Assembly: GCA_944470555.2 (NCBI GenBank)
Contig: OX104134.1
Coordinates: 110,540,701-110,604,700 of the forward strand
Direction of reading: 5' to 3'
Length of the DNA: 64,000 nucleotides
Source: Heterobilharzia americana
Lineage: Eukaryota; Platyhelminthes; Trematoda; Strigeidida; Schistosomatidae
The position numbers were made by a program, and so were the translations under genes. Of this stretch, positions 11,030 to 23,909 are shown piece by piece. Under the pieces are notes generated by a model. That model was not told the origin of the DNA and did no database searches. It saw nothing but the letters and a program-made list of their open reading frames with translations. The first letter of the stretch is position 1, and each line of letters begins with the position of its first letter.

Positions 11030-11370
11030 GATCAAATGTATCGACGTTGGATAGTCAACCGACGTTCATGTAGACGAAGGCGAATAGACTGACCATTTTG
11101 TCCAATATAATGCTGATCGTAGCCGTCGCAAATGATTACAGCAAATTCTGCTTAGTTTGCCATTTTTGGCAGTTGCACTGATTGGCCTGTACAATATGGT
11201 TTGAAGTGAATTTCTTCGTTTGTGAATCACAACAATTCCAAATGGTTTGAACACTTTCGTTTGATCCCTGATATGCTTTTCATGTATGATAGTATGGTCT
11301 GCTTGCTGATTCACTTGGATGACTTTTCGACTGAAAATGAACTGGATCAGTATCAAAGTCTCAGATACAG
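11030..11370 (-). pseudogene. Decayed Penelope-like element fragment (RT C-terminus to GIY-YIG)
   Basis: The minus strand encodes TKVFKPFGIVVIHKRRNSLQ, the element before the endonuclease (compare VGIRVAFKPTNSLRG in the copy at 3440-3480). After a frameshift it reads CDGYDQHYIGQNGQSIRLRL, a GIY-YIG core with YIGQ intact. It is clearly different from the intron copies, so it comes from a second Penelope-like lineage. Only about 340 bp is recognisable. Confidence 0.6.
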
Positions 11371-12368
11371 TAGCTATAACCTAGCAACGTACGAAATTAG
11401 TTATATACTGCTCGGAGATCACAGCACAACTAGGAGTTCTTCATCTTTAGTACTCCTCATCCTGAAAAATGCGGTCCGAAATGGTAGCAATGGGCTTGAT
11501 ATGGCTGCTGATATGTGTCTGAATTTTACTGTTACATCATGTAAGTGACCTGTTTGTCAAAACCACTAAAACAATGGCCTGGAGAGGCAACCAACAAAGC
11601 TAATTTGATAGACGTAGTGGGATTCACCAAACGTGAGCCTTTGTAACCGTTGCAACATCATTAGATTAACAGAAGAGTGACGAGTACAATACATGCCATC
11701 TACAAAGATGAAGAAGGATAAACTTCAAATGGCCAGAGATGCAGTATTCGGTTTGACTATCAGGGTGATGTTACCTCATCAGCAGAATCGATACAGTTAA
11801 TTACGAAATTCACTCAAACACAGTTTTCAGTATTTATCTTGACTTTGAGAGTACAGAACGATCTAGATCGTATAGAGAGTGGTTGTAAAATATCTGGAAT
11901 AACCAAAACTCTTACTTGCACAACTGGAATAATCCTCTCTGACCTATTTACTAATTCACCCACCTATATTATATTGATCTTTGTTCCATACCAGGATCTA
12001 ATTGGATGATCATAAAAGTCGCCTCCTGTACTGAATTTTAATGTGAACCTTGAAACTAAATATCAGAATATTACTCTTGCTGAGGATATTTCTAACAAGA
12101 TCAGAATGTTGAGGGACAATGGTAAAGATCTTTCACGTTGCTATTCGTTCTGAGATACTACTGTGGAATTATCTAAGTGAAATACACCTTGAACGATGAG
12201 TCATACTAACTTAGTGCGCAAGTTTTTCCAACTATCTAGTATATTGTTAGTCAAGATGCGTCAGAACTCTTGAGATACTTGGCGACATAACTAGGGAATA
12301 TGTAGATAGGAAATGATAAGAAATAATGCAACACAAAGGTCATCTAATGTACGAATGACTTGTCCATG
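11371..12368. other. No recognisable gene
   Basis: Mixed sequence with many stops. It ends at the GAT-repeat 3' tail of the LINE-A copy at 12369. Confidence 0.4.
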
Positions 12369-14795
12369 AAATCATCATCATCATCATTATCAACATAGGA
12401 CCAGGCATTACTGCGTAACGGTCCGAGTTGCCACACCTCATATCAGCACATCAAGTAAAAAGGTAGTGAGGTGAAGGATGAAGATAAGTGAATGCAGTCA
12501 AAAGAAATATAAAGTACGAGAAGAAAGGAAAGAGGAGTGACAAAATAGTGAGATTCGGTATAGCGTTGTTAAGATGAGGATAATGTGTGTATACATCTGC
12601 GCCACTGACTTCGGTTCTGAGCCATATCACCTAGGGTCTCCAACCACTGGTTCCTCTTGTCCCGTGGACCCCAACCACCTAGTCTGCATCGTCCTACATG
12701 GCTTAAACCAACAGTCAGAGACTTCATACATTGGTGCCATGTTTTAGTCTGGCCACCTCGGGCCTTTTTCCAGCCTGAACCCACCTCAGCCAACATTGTG
12801 TGACGAGGCAATCGGTGACTAGGCATACGTAGTACGTGTCCCAACCATCTCAGTCGATGAAGGTTCACAACCTCGTCGACTGACTTACCTCTTCTCCCTA
12901 AAACTCTACACCTAACTTCTGCATTACTCACATGGTGACACCACGGAATACGTCCTATACTACGAAGGCAACGGTGGTCAAACACCTGAAACCTTTTTGT
13001 ATCTTCCACTTTCAATGGCCATGTTTCACAGCCATACAGTAGAACAGAGCGGACTGCTGTGCAGTACACGCGACCCTTAATAGACAAACGAATATCACGG
13101 CGGCGCCATAGGTGGCGCAAATTGGCAAAAGCCAATCGAGCCTTTTGTATCCGTGCAGAAATCTCATCGGCAACTAACCCACCGGGTTGATCCTACTTCC
13201 CAGGTAAGTGAAGTGGTCAACACACTCAACCACTTCACTCTCTATTGTTAACCGCGGTACCGCTGAAGACCAGTCCTGGAGCAAAAATTTGCATTTGGGT
13301 GGTGAAAATCGCATCCCAAACATTCTCAAATTCCCACTCAAAGTGTTCAGAAGACTCTGCATCTTGTCAGCGTCTTCACCTAACAGGACTATGTCATCTG
13401 CATATTCTAGATCTAAGGAAAATTCACCTGTGATCGGTCAACGTCTTTGTAATTAGGTGACGAGAGGGAAACCTCCATAAGAATATCTATGATAAAATTA
13501 AATAAGAATGGGGATAGTGGGCATCCTTGACGGACACCACTTGATGAGTATAGCTCCCTGGACAACTCACCATAGGCTCTAACATGCCCACAAGTGTTCG
13601 AGTAGAGAGCTTTCAATAAGGTGATGTACTTACTAGGCACGCCTTTCAGTGACAGACACTGCCATAAGACTTCTCGATCAACGGAGTCAAATGCCGCCTT
13701 CAGGTCGAGAAATACAGCTATTGTCGGGCGTCTGTAAGCATGCCTATGTTCCAGGACCTGGCGCAGTGTGAATATTTGGTCGATACATCCACGGCCAGGT
13801 CTAAAGCCTGCCTGGTTTTCTCGGGCTTGCTGTTCCCGAGCTCCACTCAGGCGTCGGAGAATTATAGAACTTAGGATCTTAGACACTATGTTTGTCAGGC
13901 TGATTCCTCTGTGGTTATCACAAGAGGACTTCTCGCCTTTCTTGAAGACTGGGATGATGAGTGACTTAGACCAGTCGGAGGGGATCGTATTTGATTCCCA
14001 TATACTGGCTAACACTTCCGTTAGCCTGACTAAGAGAACTCTACCACCATTCTTGTATACCTCAGCAGGTAGTCCGTCTGGTCCTGCTGCCCTTCCCCGT
14101 TTCAGGCTACCTACCGCTTTCTCAACTTCTTCTAGTGTTGGGGGACCTGTCTCTATGTCCCATTCAGGGTCCGACTGGATAGCGGGCAGCGCAATGGTGG
14201 CTGGAGGCCAGTTAAACTGTTCCTCAAAGTGTTCTGCCCATCGTCCCAGTCGCCTTCCCTGCGAGTGAATCGCCGATCCGTCCTTCTCCGCTATAACCTC
14301 ACTAACTGTTGTTGACCATTTCCCCCCAGTCTCCTTAATAAGTCTAAATAACTGTCTACTGTTACCGATCGCCGCTGCCTTTTCCATCTCTTTAGCCTTT
14401 GCTGCCCACCACTGTTCACGATCGTTGCGCAGACTTTTCGTCAGTTTATTTTTAAGTTGCGCTCGCTCTTCATTGTACTCAGAGCCTGCAGGGATGCATT
14501 CACGTGCATCCATTAGTTTGGAAGAAGCTGCTGATATCCACTGGCTCTTTTTAGCCATTATCTTGGAGTCGGCTACAGTCTCCAGTGCTGCTTTTACAGT
14601 AGACTGAAGATGGCACCAAGCTTCTTCTGGATGAGTGACAGTCTTTTGTTCCGATAACTGCCTAGCCAACTTCTCACTGAACACGGCTTTGGTGTTTTCG
14701 TTGTCCAGCAGAACTCGTAGTGGTTTTGTTGCCAAATTTTTTCTACGTCCATTTAGACGCAGGCATGAAAGTCTGACTGTTTTGGCATCTTGCAT
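12369..14795 (-). mobile_element. LINE-A non-LTR retrotransposon, 5'-truncated, nearly intact RT
   Basis: The minus strand carries the end of the endonuclease-RT linker, the whole RT and the C-terminal domain. RT motifs in order: GRAAGPDGLPAEVYK, FKKGEKSSCDNHRGISLTNI, FRPGRGCIDQIFTLRQ, FLDLKAAFDSVDRE, SGVRQGCPLSPFLF and catalytic EYADDIVLLGED (13388-13410). The C-terminal part has VLLYGCETWPLKVED, WLGHVLRMPSHRLPRH and QTKTWHQCMKSL. The long open frame 14795-13413 breaks near 13440, where a later copy has one more G, and again near 13190. Those two 1-bp losses are the only breaks seen, so this copy is young. The 3' end is a short (GAT)n tail at 12369-12385. The endonuclease domain is missing. 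The clade (CR1/Jockey-like or RTE-related) is not settled by eye. Confidence 0.85.
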
Positions 14796-16329
14796 AGTAA
14801 TTAAAATCTCTAAAGAACGTCGTTTAATTTTTGTTACAAGTCTAAAAGCACTTTCAAAGCTGTTTCATAATACGCCAGAAAAATATTTTTGTTGAGTTGC
14901 AAATGAGTAAAGACATTCCTGTGACTCTACTTTACATTGTATTTGTGAGTTCACCGCAGTTTGTAAGGATACGGGCATAAATGTAACTAACAAAAAGATT
15001 CACTCCTGTCGGCAGAAACATATTTTTGGATTGTTAGCAAGTAATAAGGGTTGGACAAGGATGGTTTGCATGAGCATAAAATCAGTATCACCTGTTTCCA
15101 AAAACTTGCTGATAACTGTCCACTCATCAACTGTTTCACACAGCTCAAATATGTAATACCACAGATGCTTTTATCCAGTGAGTTATTGATGCAGTAAACT
15201 AGATACACAATGCCTGTTTAGCGTTGGGTTATTTTTCCCACTTGATTTCAGTTTCGAAATATGACAGCTGGCTCACATGTGCTCTTTTCGTACTCCCATC
15301 TATGATACGGGTGTCTGAATAATATGACTGCCACAATATTTTCATTCTTTTAGCATGGCATTAAGAGGAGCAGTAATCACTTCTGGATACTTATTTCATA
15401 TTAGAATCAATAATGAAATGATGTTGAGGTTGGCGGATATAATGCCCCATATTTAATTCAAGAGCTTGCATAAATCAATCCATTTTTTCTCGCTAGCTAC
15501 TACGTCTTTTGGAACAGTTCCAGGTCTTTGTTGGACTCCACCGCGGTAGATCCACCCGACAGTCTGTTGTAACTCCGGTAGCCCCAATAAGTTGAGCATC
15601 ACTTAGTGCTGTCTTTTTGTCCAGGCATTTCTTGGTATGCTCATTGATCAGCCTTACCGCTACTTTTGGCAACACCTCGGGTTCTTTTGTCTTCTCTTTT
15701 GAACATGAAGAGATAACGCCAAGTTTCCACTTTCATTTGAGTGTGTGATTATCTAAGGAGTGTTGAAAAAGGTTACAGAACAGGTCGTGCTCGTACAGAA
15801 TTTCAACGTAGATGAGCGATGTCGTCGCATCCTAGGAATTTCTCGACATGAAGCTTTGACAAATTTTCGAGGACCAAAGTAGGGGTTATCTGTAACCTGT
15901 GCGACAGTTCTACACTGAGTAGTGTTGAAGGTTGTTTAGGTAGTTGTTACATTTCGTTTGCTGACGAATTGTTGAGCTTTTTATCAAGTGGCACTAAATG
16001 CATTTGTGATCTTCAGTCCAGAGAGTTGCTCTCCATGCAGGCATTTCTTAATGCATGCTCCCTGACTAGTAGGTTTTCTCGCAGCCATTGATCGACATAG
16101 GTCTTTTAGGTTAGTACCATGTTTCTGGGCTAGGTTCGCACTTTCATATTTCATCTACTCCTTATAGATATATATACACAATGATCTGGTTCTTTTCTGT
16201 ATAGCCTCCATTTATGCCATACTGTCCTTCTAACTGTCAAGAGGTTTCAAGAGACTTTTTAGCCATCAGACAAGCTTCTGAGACGTTACTGCCATATTGC
16301 GAATTTTAGAGATCGCGCTATTAATGTCT
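14796..16329. other. No recognisable gene
   Basis: Short open stretches only (for example 15493-15675 on the minus strand), with no motif I recognise. They may be relics of older elements. Confidence 0.35.
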
Positions 16330-17130
16330 CTTATTACGTACCAGTGGTGCTCAGCGGACAGAAATCTCCACATCTGAGGCTGTAGGACCATGCCTTGCTG
16401 TGACAAACACAAGGACTAGATCTCTCTCATGAAAGCTCTCCACTGATTACCGGGTCAACCACTACCATGCCATGATCGCTTCTCCCGAAAGGACCTTCAA
16501 ACTAAACGCTGGGAGATAGTCAAGTTTTGACGGTCCTCCGCGAAACCGAAAGCGAATGCCACAGCCTATTTTCATGAGGCCGAAAACTTTTGGCGGCGTA
16601 TGACAGGGTTCGATCGTGCTACCGGCTAGAAGTTGTGGTGGTCTTCTCTGGGCTAAGAGTTGCAGTGTGAAAATGCCCCACTACGACAGCCTGTTCGTAG
16701 CTTACGGCCGTCACTGTGGATATCCCTTGGAGTACTTGTTGATTCTGTTCCACGTTGTTAGAGGGGTTCAAACTGACTCCCTACCAAAAGATACTGAGGG
16801 CACCTGACTGCAAACGAGTGCTAAACCTAACCTGAGATCACTCTTAGTAGCTCATTCACTTTTGAGCTGATCACTCACAAACACTGCTATTCTACTTCCC
16901 TCCTTCTGTTCCCTGCCACCTGTAAAGTGAAACATACCATCCACATTCGCTTCGAAGATGCTAACATCCAGCGATGATCATGTTCCCATTAGGACTACAA
17001 GTTTCGGAGTAAGTTAGAAACGGAGGGATTGTAACTCTACCATCATACTTCTCTTAATTGCCGTAAAAACACCTGGAGGTGATCGTCACGGAGGGATGTG
17101 CTTTAGTGGTGGCTAACACCAGAGGAGTTT
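16330..17130 (-). pseudogene. Possible decayed LINE endonuclease relic
   Basis: Minus-strand translation gives MFHFTGGREQKEGSRIAVFV followed by SDQLKSE near 16850-16940. This resembles the stretch (RKGGGVAVYV...L) in the APE endonuclease of CR1/Pererê-type LINEs. A later stretch HERDLVLVF near 16420 could correspond to the LDLVLT element. Many stops are present. This is a weak call. Confidence 0.3.
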
Positions 17131-20100
17131 AAGCATTAAGAAAACCTATCACTACTACTACTACTCCAAAGAAACTGGCCTAATCCAGCTTCTCACAATG
17201 GTTCCCATCGTAATTGTTGAGTCAGGATTATCAGTCAGTTCTTCGTGTCGGTGTATGGTTACGGAAGCCTGAACACGAAAAGGAACTTTCGCCTGCTGTT
17301 TCCGCAGTTTTAAAGGTCTGGTTTATAGTACTGAACACCTCTACTGATGGTGACCTTACTTGCGCACTGTATCAGCGAACTGCGGCTTTAAACTCCGGGG
17401 GGGGGGTGAAGTTGACAGACATCAATCTCGGTTGAGCCATTTTTGTTACTGTCGTGCAAGTTTTCAGGAAAATTTTGCACCTTCTTCCCCACCCTTACCC
17501 ATTTTTTACGATGTCTAATCATGACTGTCATTAGATTAGCTTCAGAATTAACGGTTAGTGTAGTTAATATTATGGTTGACACTAGCTTGGCCGTCTTCGA
17601 ACTATTCATAGTTGTAACCATCGACGGAGCATCTGTGGCTGTCTTAACACTAGGGCTGCTTTCCGTGGTATTGGTCTGGGCGGATGCTCGTATTTGGGCG
17701 TCTAGAGAAACCTTTACAGTTTTCCTAAATGGTCTCACGTCGGAATGGGGGCAGATGTACCAGAACCACATGCATGGGTAGCGCGTCCTGAAAGCATTAT
17801 ATTGGTCTGGTACATTCTTTTCATACTAATAATGTACCCAATTATTTCGGCGGTTATACTTGGAATTATATCCTCCCCAGAAGTAGTTAAGCCACACATG
17901 TGGCAATCGTCACCATGGCCAGAAAATCTGGTCAAAGGTTTCCTTCTCACTATTTGTCGTTTCTCGTCAAGTTTCCACAGGCACTCCGAAGTTTGTTCTA
18001 GAAGTGCCAATAATGACTACATTTCGCTGGTCGACGACAGAGGTTTTCGGAGTGCTATAACGGATTAGGATATGACTGTTTTGGGGTGTTGCTTTCATTG
18101 ATTATTCGACTTAATTTGATCTAGATGATGAGCTAAGATCCCTCGAGCTGTTTCTGCACCCCTTAGCTCTAGGTGATATTGAAAAATGAATAGTCGATAA
18201 CTGTGGTAAGTCTGTAAACGAGGTTTTTCTGAGGTTATATTTTACTACGCATGCCAATAGGTGGATAGGAAAAACAGGTGCGGATAAAAATGTGCAAGTC
18301 GAGTAAAAAAATTATCGATGGTAATACAAGGATAGGCTATCGATCATACCTTCGATTGTAAGACTCTGATGAATGGCAAATACCACCCACAAGCTCAAGG
18401 TGTATGATTGATTGAGATTTTCAGTTCTATTGACCCACCTAGCCTTGCCACACAGATATCCATTCGTAGTGATGATGGTGAGCGAGTAACGATCTTACTT
18501 TGCGCGCGTTTCGAAACGGTTGAACTCGGAAATGATATTTCCGATTGGATAGTCATAAATCTGGTGATTTCTGAGTAGATTGTTGGCCTGGTAATACACG
18601 TCAACGTCCAAGTAAAATGTTACTACTTCACGTGGCACATTTCATAGGAATTTCCCTAACCAGTGCAGTCATTCACTAGTCACCAGACTTTTTGCAGTAG
18701 GGCTGCTGACGCTTAATACTAATGAGTAATGGCTTGTTATGAACCTACTCACCAGGCTTCGTAAGGCAAGCTGTCGGTTATTTCCTGACACCATATGGGG
18801 ACTTAGAAAATTAAGCATTACTGAAATAATCTGCACTTTAGCAGACAGTCTGAAAGTTACGAAATCCAAAAGTCTTGTTGGGCGTGCCGAGGTACTGAAG
18901 AACCAGTTGTGGGTTTAGGACTACTTCACTTGCAAGCACTAACCCATCTTTTCGGTATTTTCCGAATAATGCACCACATGATCCAAATTATGACGACTTT
19001 ACTCATGAAAGATTTATGTACTCATTATGGACCCAACTTGTATGTTGTTCATTTTATCACTGAGTGTAATCGAGCTGTGAAACAAATATCTCCCGAAGTG
19101 TCAGTTGCGTGATTCCTGATGCTCTAACAACATATCGGTGCAAATGAAGATGGTGGCGTATAATTTGCAGGGAGAAACGTTCGATATTTGCACAGTATTT
19201 GTCCGTTTATCTTAGTGATAGCGCATGACTTCTGTAAACGTTTCGACTGGTTTGGTTCTAGATGTAGAAGGCATGCTCTGGTTATCAAGGTAAGTGAAGC
19301 AACACCACAGCACCCAAATTTTATGCTTTCACTACAATAGTGATCATGACTATTCCTGGTTGGCAAAACCTACATTTTTCGCAGCGTTTGTGAAAGGTTT
19401 GGTGTCAAGTGATAACGCTAATTATCAGAAAGACAATTAGAAACACGATTCACTGTTTGTTTTGATAAGGGAATTCTTATCTTTATGCAAATTCGAAAAT
19501 AATTTGTCACAAATGGAGTCGACAGATTGTTTCATACACAATTCACTTGAGTATCGCCACAGGAAGTCAGGCATCTGAAATGAAAACCATTTTTCATCTC
19601 TCTCTAACTTAGTTAGAGTGAAATTCAAGCAAGTTTGGTACGACAACTTCAATGACTATTCAACTTACATTGTGAGTGGGCATTAGTTCTCTACAAAGTC
19701 ACGAGCGCATAGATTTAATCATTTCCGCAAATTATCTACATTCTCAAAAGTGGTGTTTAGCCCGCATGTGGCTTCAGATAGCACACACTATTTCTGAGAT
19801 GTTAAATATGACGTGCTTCCACTATTCACTTGTGGTTTATACATACGCTGAATAGTCAAGTACCATGAGCGCTTTTCCGTTCCAATTCATAGATATTTCG
19901 GTTCCTAGACGGGTAGTGAAGCTTCTTTATTCTTTAAAAAATCGCAGTGTGCTGTCCAGTATTTCATTTCGGCTTCAGTTTCACGTATCTGTGAGCATAC
20001 CTACACCGTCGCAAAAGGTAACACAATATGTTTTTTCTAGACTTACCAAAGAAAGACCAAGTAAAACACAAAACAACTTTTGAGGCTGTTTCATAAGATG

Positions 20101-20499
20101 ATAGGTACGTGATTCATTGGTATGAAGGAAAACTCGAACGATGAAACGAACACACTTGCGAACAACTGAAATTACATCTCGTTACCCTTTCGTGCCGCCA
20201 TCCAGTCGCATCCCATGTAGAGCACTGAAGTGGAGTCTTGACAACCCTGTAGAAGTTGAGGCCTGACCTAAATTGGGGCACCATTGCGGGGCGCGATGGG
20301 AATTGACCTCAGGAATTTAACCTCAGCGACCAAAGATTAATAGCTAAGCTGTCTAAATTATCAGCTGGTATAACGGAATCCGGTATATTCTCATCGGTCC
20401 AGTCTTAGGCCTCGATTGTTGCATTCTCAAAGGAGGAATGGAAATCATTTCGCAACAGCCACAAAATGACCAGCTGTCTGGGTCTTGTATTTAGTGGAC
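17131..20499. other. No convincing gene
   Basis: Several short open stretches overlap on both strands (17388-18068), including one on the minus strand with CHMCGL and a Thr/Ser-rich part. It would lie upstream of the possible LINE relic if that is real, so an ORF1 relic is conceivable. A (CTA)n run is at 17149-17166 and a G10 run at 17398-17407. Nothing else is recognised. Confidence 0.35.
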
Positions 20500-20695
20500 G
20501 TTTTAGAACGACTTAAGAGTAGAAAATTTGAAAATTTTGACAGGTCTCAAACTTGGCGATGGGTCCACCAACTGAATCTCCATCCTCTGCTGGTTCTTAG
20601 AACAAAGCATGCCCACCGACTCCTAACACCAGCAGTATTTCTCGACTTCAAGGCCCCATTCAACCCCACCAATAGATGTGCCTTACGATAATGCC
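20500..20695 (+). pseudogene. LINE-A-like RT fragment
   Basis: The + strand reads WRWVHQLNLHPLLVLRTKHA, then AVFLDFKAPFNPTNR. This is a diverged form of the LINE-A segment CIDQIFTLRQVLEHRHA...AVFLDLKAAFDSVDR. The catalytic Asp of the first RT motif is kept (LDFK), but the second Asp is replaced. The fragment ends about 150 bp before the BEL array. Confidence 0.55.
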
Positions 20696-20853
20696 ACATA
20701 ATGAACTAATGACTGGTGGGTGCATAACACTGATAAAAAATGTATTAAGACACCAATTGTCACATCGACATTTGGATGCCCCCATGTGAGTTGTGTTTTT
20801 CAAAGGGTGTTCATCCACAGATTCCATTCTGTGCACTGTCGTTCCCATTTCTA

Positions 20854-21213
20854 TGTTACGTCAAATCCATTGAGTAGCACGTAACGAAGATACGAATTTC
20901 CAGAGTTCACAAAACCCAAAGCGAAACCGACCACATCGAAAACAATTAGTTGCCAAAATACGGATGTGTATTTGAACAGTAAGTGAACCCTGCAAAAATT
21001 ATTCTTTACAACAAAATATATGTACAAAACCTAGCTACAAACCTTCAATTTTGACAGCTACTGCAGTTTCTATCCAAAATGAAACATAATGGTAACACAA
21101 ATCGAAACAAGAGGTTAAAAATGCTTGTACAAGCAAACTGAATGAAGTCAAACAAAGTGAGTGGGCAGTGTTTTTGAATACGTTACAAGGACAAGATCAA
21201 AACACACTCAACA
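20854..21213 (-). repeat. BEL/Pao LTR 1 (360 bp, 3'-most LTR of the array)
   Basis: On the + strand it starts TGTTACGTCAAATCC and ends CACTCAACA, giving TG...CA termini in either orientation. It is repeated at 24435 and 28015 with few differences. The flanking bases TTCTA (20849-20853) nearly match TTCTG (28375-28379) on the outer right side of the array, as expected of a 5-bp target duplication. Confidence 0.85.
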
Positions 21214-21479
21214 CTTTTAGCCAAAGAACTTTAGCTTCTTTTCGCAACCATTAGCATCGAATAACTTATCACACCAAAAAGATGGATACAAGTATACATG
21301 TGTCCCTAAGTGGTTCGCAAAGCTTACACCAGTACGCCTGGGGACCCCCTGCACCAACTTTCCCGATGACCCCCAGGACTTACAGCAGTAGGCTGGGGGT
21401 CCCCCCTGCCGACCACGTTTTACCCGACGCCTCTAGGAAGCACCCTACGAATGTTTCTAGTTAGCGTTTCCTTTACTGT

Positions 21480-21965
21480 TTTTAATATTACCTTTTCAAC
21501 CAACCTATCTTCACTGCACCAGTCTTAAAGGCCACTTATTTCTATCCCCAATGTCTGACACTATCATGACTAAGTCACCTACTTGAATGCTTCTCTCAGG
21601 ATTCGTCCACTTACGCCGTTGTCGTAATATTTCTGCAAGATAATTAGTTTATCTTCGTCCCTCAGGAAATCTATCACTCCTGTATATACCTCCGAACCCT
21701 TCTAAGTTGTCTATCAACAGCAACAACTTTGCTGAACTATGTGTTCCCAAAACCCGTCCTAGTGGATTGCCGCTGGTGGGTTGAAATACCCGTCAATTTT
21801 TTTGCAGGCAGGTCACTGTGAACCAGTCCGTGTTCCCATTCTCTCAAGTATTCATCCAGCTTATTCTTAACCCCTACTAAGTCCGACCCCTTGTCGCTGA
21901 ATATCTCGCTTGGGTATCCTTCGGGTAAACTAAACGTGCGGTCGGTTGGTACTTTCTCTATATCG
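21480..21965 (-). pseudogene. BEL integrase C-terminal remnant, copy A
   Basis: Minus-strand fragments read EIFSDKGSDLVGVKNKL (normally SDNGTNFVG, with the second catalytic Asp of integrase), then FNPPAAIH and FWEHIV (normally FNPPxAPHFGGxWE, with the catalytic Glu). Further on is WTNPERSIQVGDLVMI, the post-integrase BEL domain. Frames are interrupted. Confidence 0.6.
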
Positions 21966-21985
21966 ACTTCTCTTACTGCCTGGCT

Positions 21986-22666
21986 TCATTCACTTTGAAG
22001 TATTGACCGTTCAAACTGTAAACAGTTGCCGATCTTCCTGTTCGAGTGCGAAGCTTCTCTACCAAAAACATCCCGTGACCGATCGAATAAGGAAATAGTG
22101 TTTGAGATGCTGTCGGTAGGAGCATAGAAACTTTCATAAATGACCTCTTTGATAGCACTAGGTTCTCCAATACAGGAAGTGTTCATGGTCTTCCTGAGCC
22201 CATAGTTAACGCAGAAAGGTGATGAGGCCATACCAAGCTGAAGAACAATCAACTGATGTTCAGTAGCTTCTTGGTCCATGTTACCAAGCTTGCCCAGCAA
22301 GAGACGAAATGCTGGTCCGTCATGTTTCGGAATCCTGACTTGCAAAAACATTTCACTAACGTGACTTGCAGCAGCGATGACCCTAGCTCCAAATCGCAAA
22401 TGTACCCCACGAATACTGCTAGCTTCTTTATATCTCTCGAGTAGATCACTATTATTTGCTAATCGTTTTCTTAAACACTCAAGTTTACGTTTAGCCACTT
22501 CATAATTAATTGTCAAGTACACTAGGTTTGTCAAATCATCAGGGTAGCCCAACCTTAAAATGTCCGTTGAATAACCTAGAGGAACGATCCGCAACTTTAA
22601 CTGCCCTTTTATCCTCCACAGAAAGCATCTCACCAGAACTGCTAGTATCTTTGTACTCATGACCAT
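21986..22666 (-). pseudogene. BEL reverse transcriptase fragment lacking the catalytic box, copy A
   Basis: The frame contains EMFLQVRIPKHDGPAFRLL and LGMASSPFCVNYGLRKT, the two phrases that precede the YVDD box in BEL/Pao RT. Where the box should follow, the frame reads IYESFYAPTDSISN, so the two catalytic Asp residues are gone and the sequence runs into integrase-region remnants. No active RT can be made from this copy. Confidence 0.8.
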
Positions 22667-22680
22667 ACAGCCTCTCTAAA

Positions 22681-23124
22681 CTATATGACACAGTAGTTAT
22701 TCGAACATCGGCAAAAGGCAACTTTATATGAGGATTTATCTTGCTTCGAGCCAAATACAACCCAAGCCAAGTGCGTTTTTACTCCGAATGGTTGGATTCT
22801 ATTTCCAACACACTGTTCTAGGGCCCAATGAGTATCCAGAACATCACATCCGATCAGGATTCCAACAGTATCACTGCATAATCGAGGTAGTTTGATGTCT
22901 GTCAAGTGGCTCCACACCTTAATCTGCCGTTCAGACAGAGTATCCGCACCTGTTACTGGTAAGTGACTAATGGTGTAAACCCTTTGTACCTTCACTGAAC
23001 CCTGTTTATCCAATGAGCAGGGTTCCACACCCACTTCCAAGCACTTGCACTGGGAAATCCCAGTCACCGTTAGTCTCACTGGGACGATTCCCAAGTTCAC
23101 CTTAGATCTTATTTCCTCTGTCAA
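22681..23124 (-). pseudogene. BEL protease region (DUF1758-like), copy A
   Basis: The frame includes PRLCSDTVGILIGCDVLDTH and later FGVKTHLAWVVFG. This is the BEL/Pao signature between protease and RT (usual wording: L.IG.D...., ..T.LGWV..G). The DTG-type active-site part would lie upstream and is not seen clearly. The frame closes at 22681 and RT continues in another frame. Confidence 0.7.
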
Positions 23125-23231
23125 GTGAGTTATTGAACCAGTTACTTTGGCTTTATTGTGTCACACGCAACAAAAAGTTATGATTCACTTTGCAATCCTC
23201 AAACTTACTTTCAAGTCTGGAATTGCAAAAC

Positions 23232-23654
23232 TTAGCTGCGACCCTTCTTTAAACAACTGTAGCAGACACCAAGTTGTTTGACTACTGATCTTTCGTCAGT
23301 CAGCATTTTCAATACCTTCGGACATTCAGGTTGACTGTGGGGTTCGTAACGCAGGATGCAACTTGCAGTACATGCGGCTCGATCATTTGTAGAATGGATA
23401 GTACCTCCTACCAATTTGCAGTGCGACCTACTTCTGAATTGTGAGCCAGAACCCATCACCCGATCGCATTCCGAATTTCTGGCTCTCTCCTCAACGAAGC
23501 AAACCAAGTCCTCAAATTCGGTTTCCTTCCTAGTGACCAAAATCCTATCTGCTATGTCAGCCCATCTATCTTGTAAATCTATAGGTAACCGATTGACAAC
23601 AGCCTCCAAGTTGACCAGCGAATTCAAATCCGCAACACAGCCGGTCTGGGACAT
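23232..23654 (-). pseudogene. BEL gag C-terminal part with zinc-knuckle start, copy A
   Basis: The open frame contains NLEAVVNRLPIDLQDRWADI, a late capsid-region phrase of BEL Gag (LP..L...W), and ends with LGVCYSCLKKGRS. CYSCLKKGR is the first half of a CCHC knuckle. The frame stops before its His and last Cys. Gag and pol are not in one frame here. Confidence 0.7.
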
Positions 23655-23909
23655 TCCTAAGCTTTACAGAGAACTCATTCATAGCCTAAACAGTTTTCTC
23701 CACAGACCGTCTGTTCCTAACCAAGTCGTCAATAAGTGATCGAGCGAGGGATTTCCCTAGCTATATAGTATCCGAGGTCAGCCGGCAGCGAAATGCGTTT
23801 CTGTCGCTGTCCTTGCCTTCCCTTTGCAAGAGCGTAATAGACAGGACAACATTTGGCCTCTGTCAGTAAGTTTAGCCTACATTGTATCTTTAAACTGACT
23901 TATAAACGA

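Noticed and set aside
13768..14268. 166-codon frame on the + strand, with a relative at 54336-54662
   Set aside because: Antisense shadow of LINE-A RT.
17388..18068. Overlapping frames on both strands as a host exon
   Set aside because: No splice-consistent boundaries, no domain and low-complexity composition; left as unassigned.
20290..20355. tRNA-like B-box strings (GGTCAATTCCC, GGTTAAATTCC) on the minus strand
   Set aside because: The spacing to any A-box-like string is wrong or needs too many mismatches, and no tRNA fold is apparent.
23356..23739. 127-codon frame on the + strand, repeated at 26937-27320
   Set aside because: Antisense shadow of the BEL gag frame.
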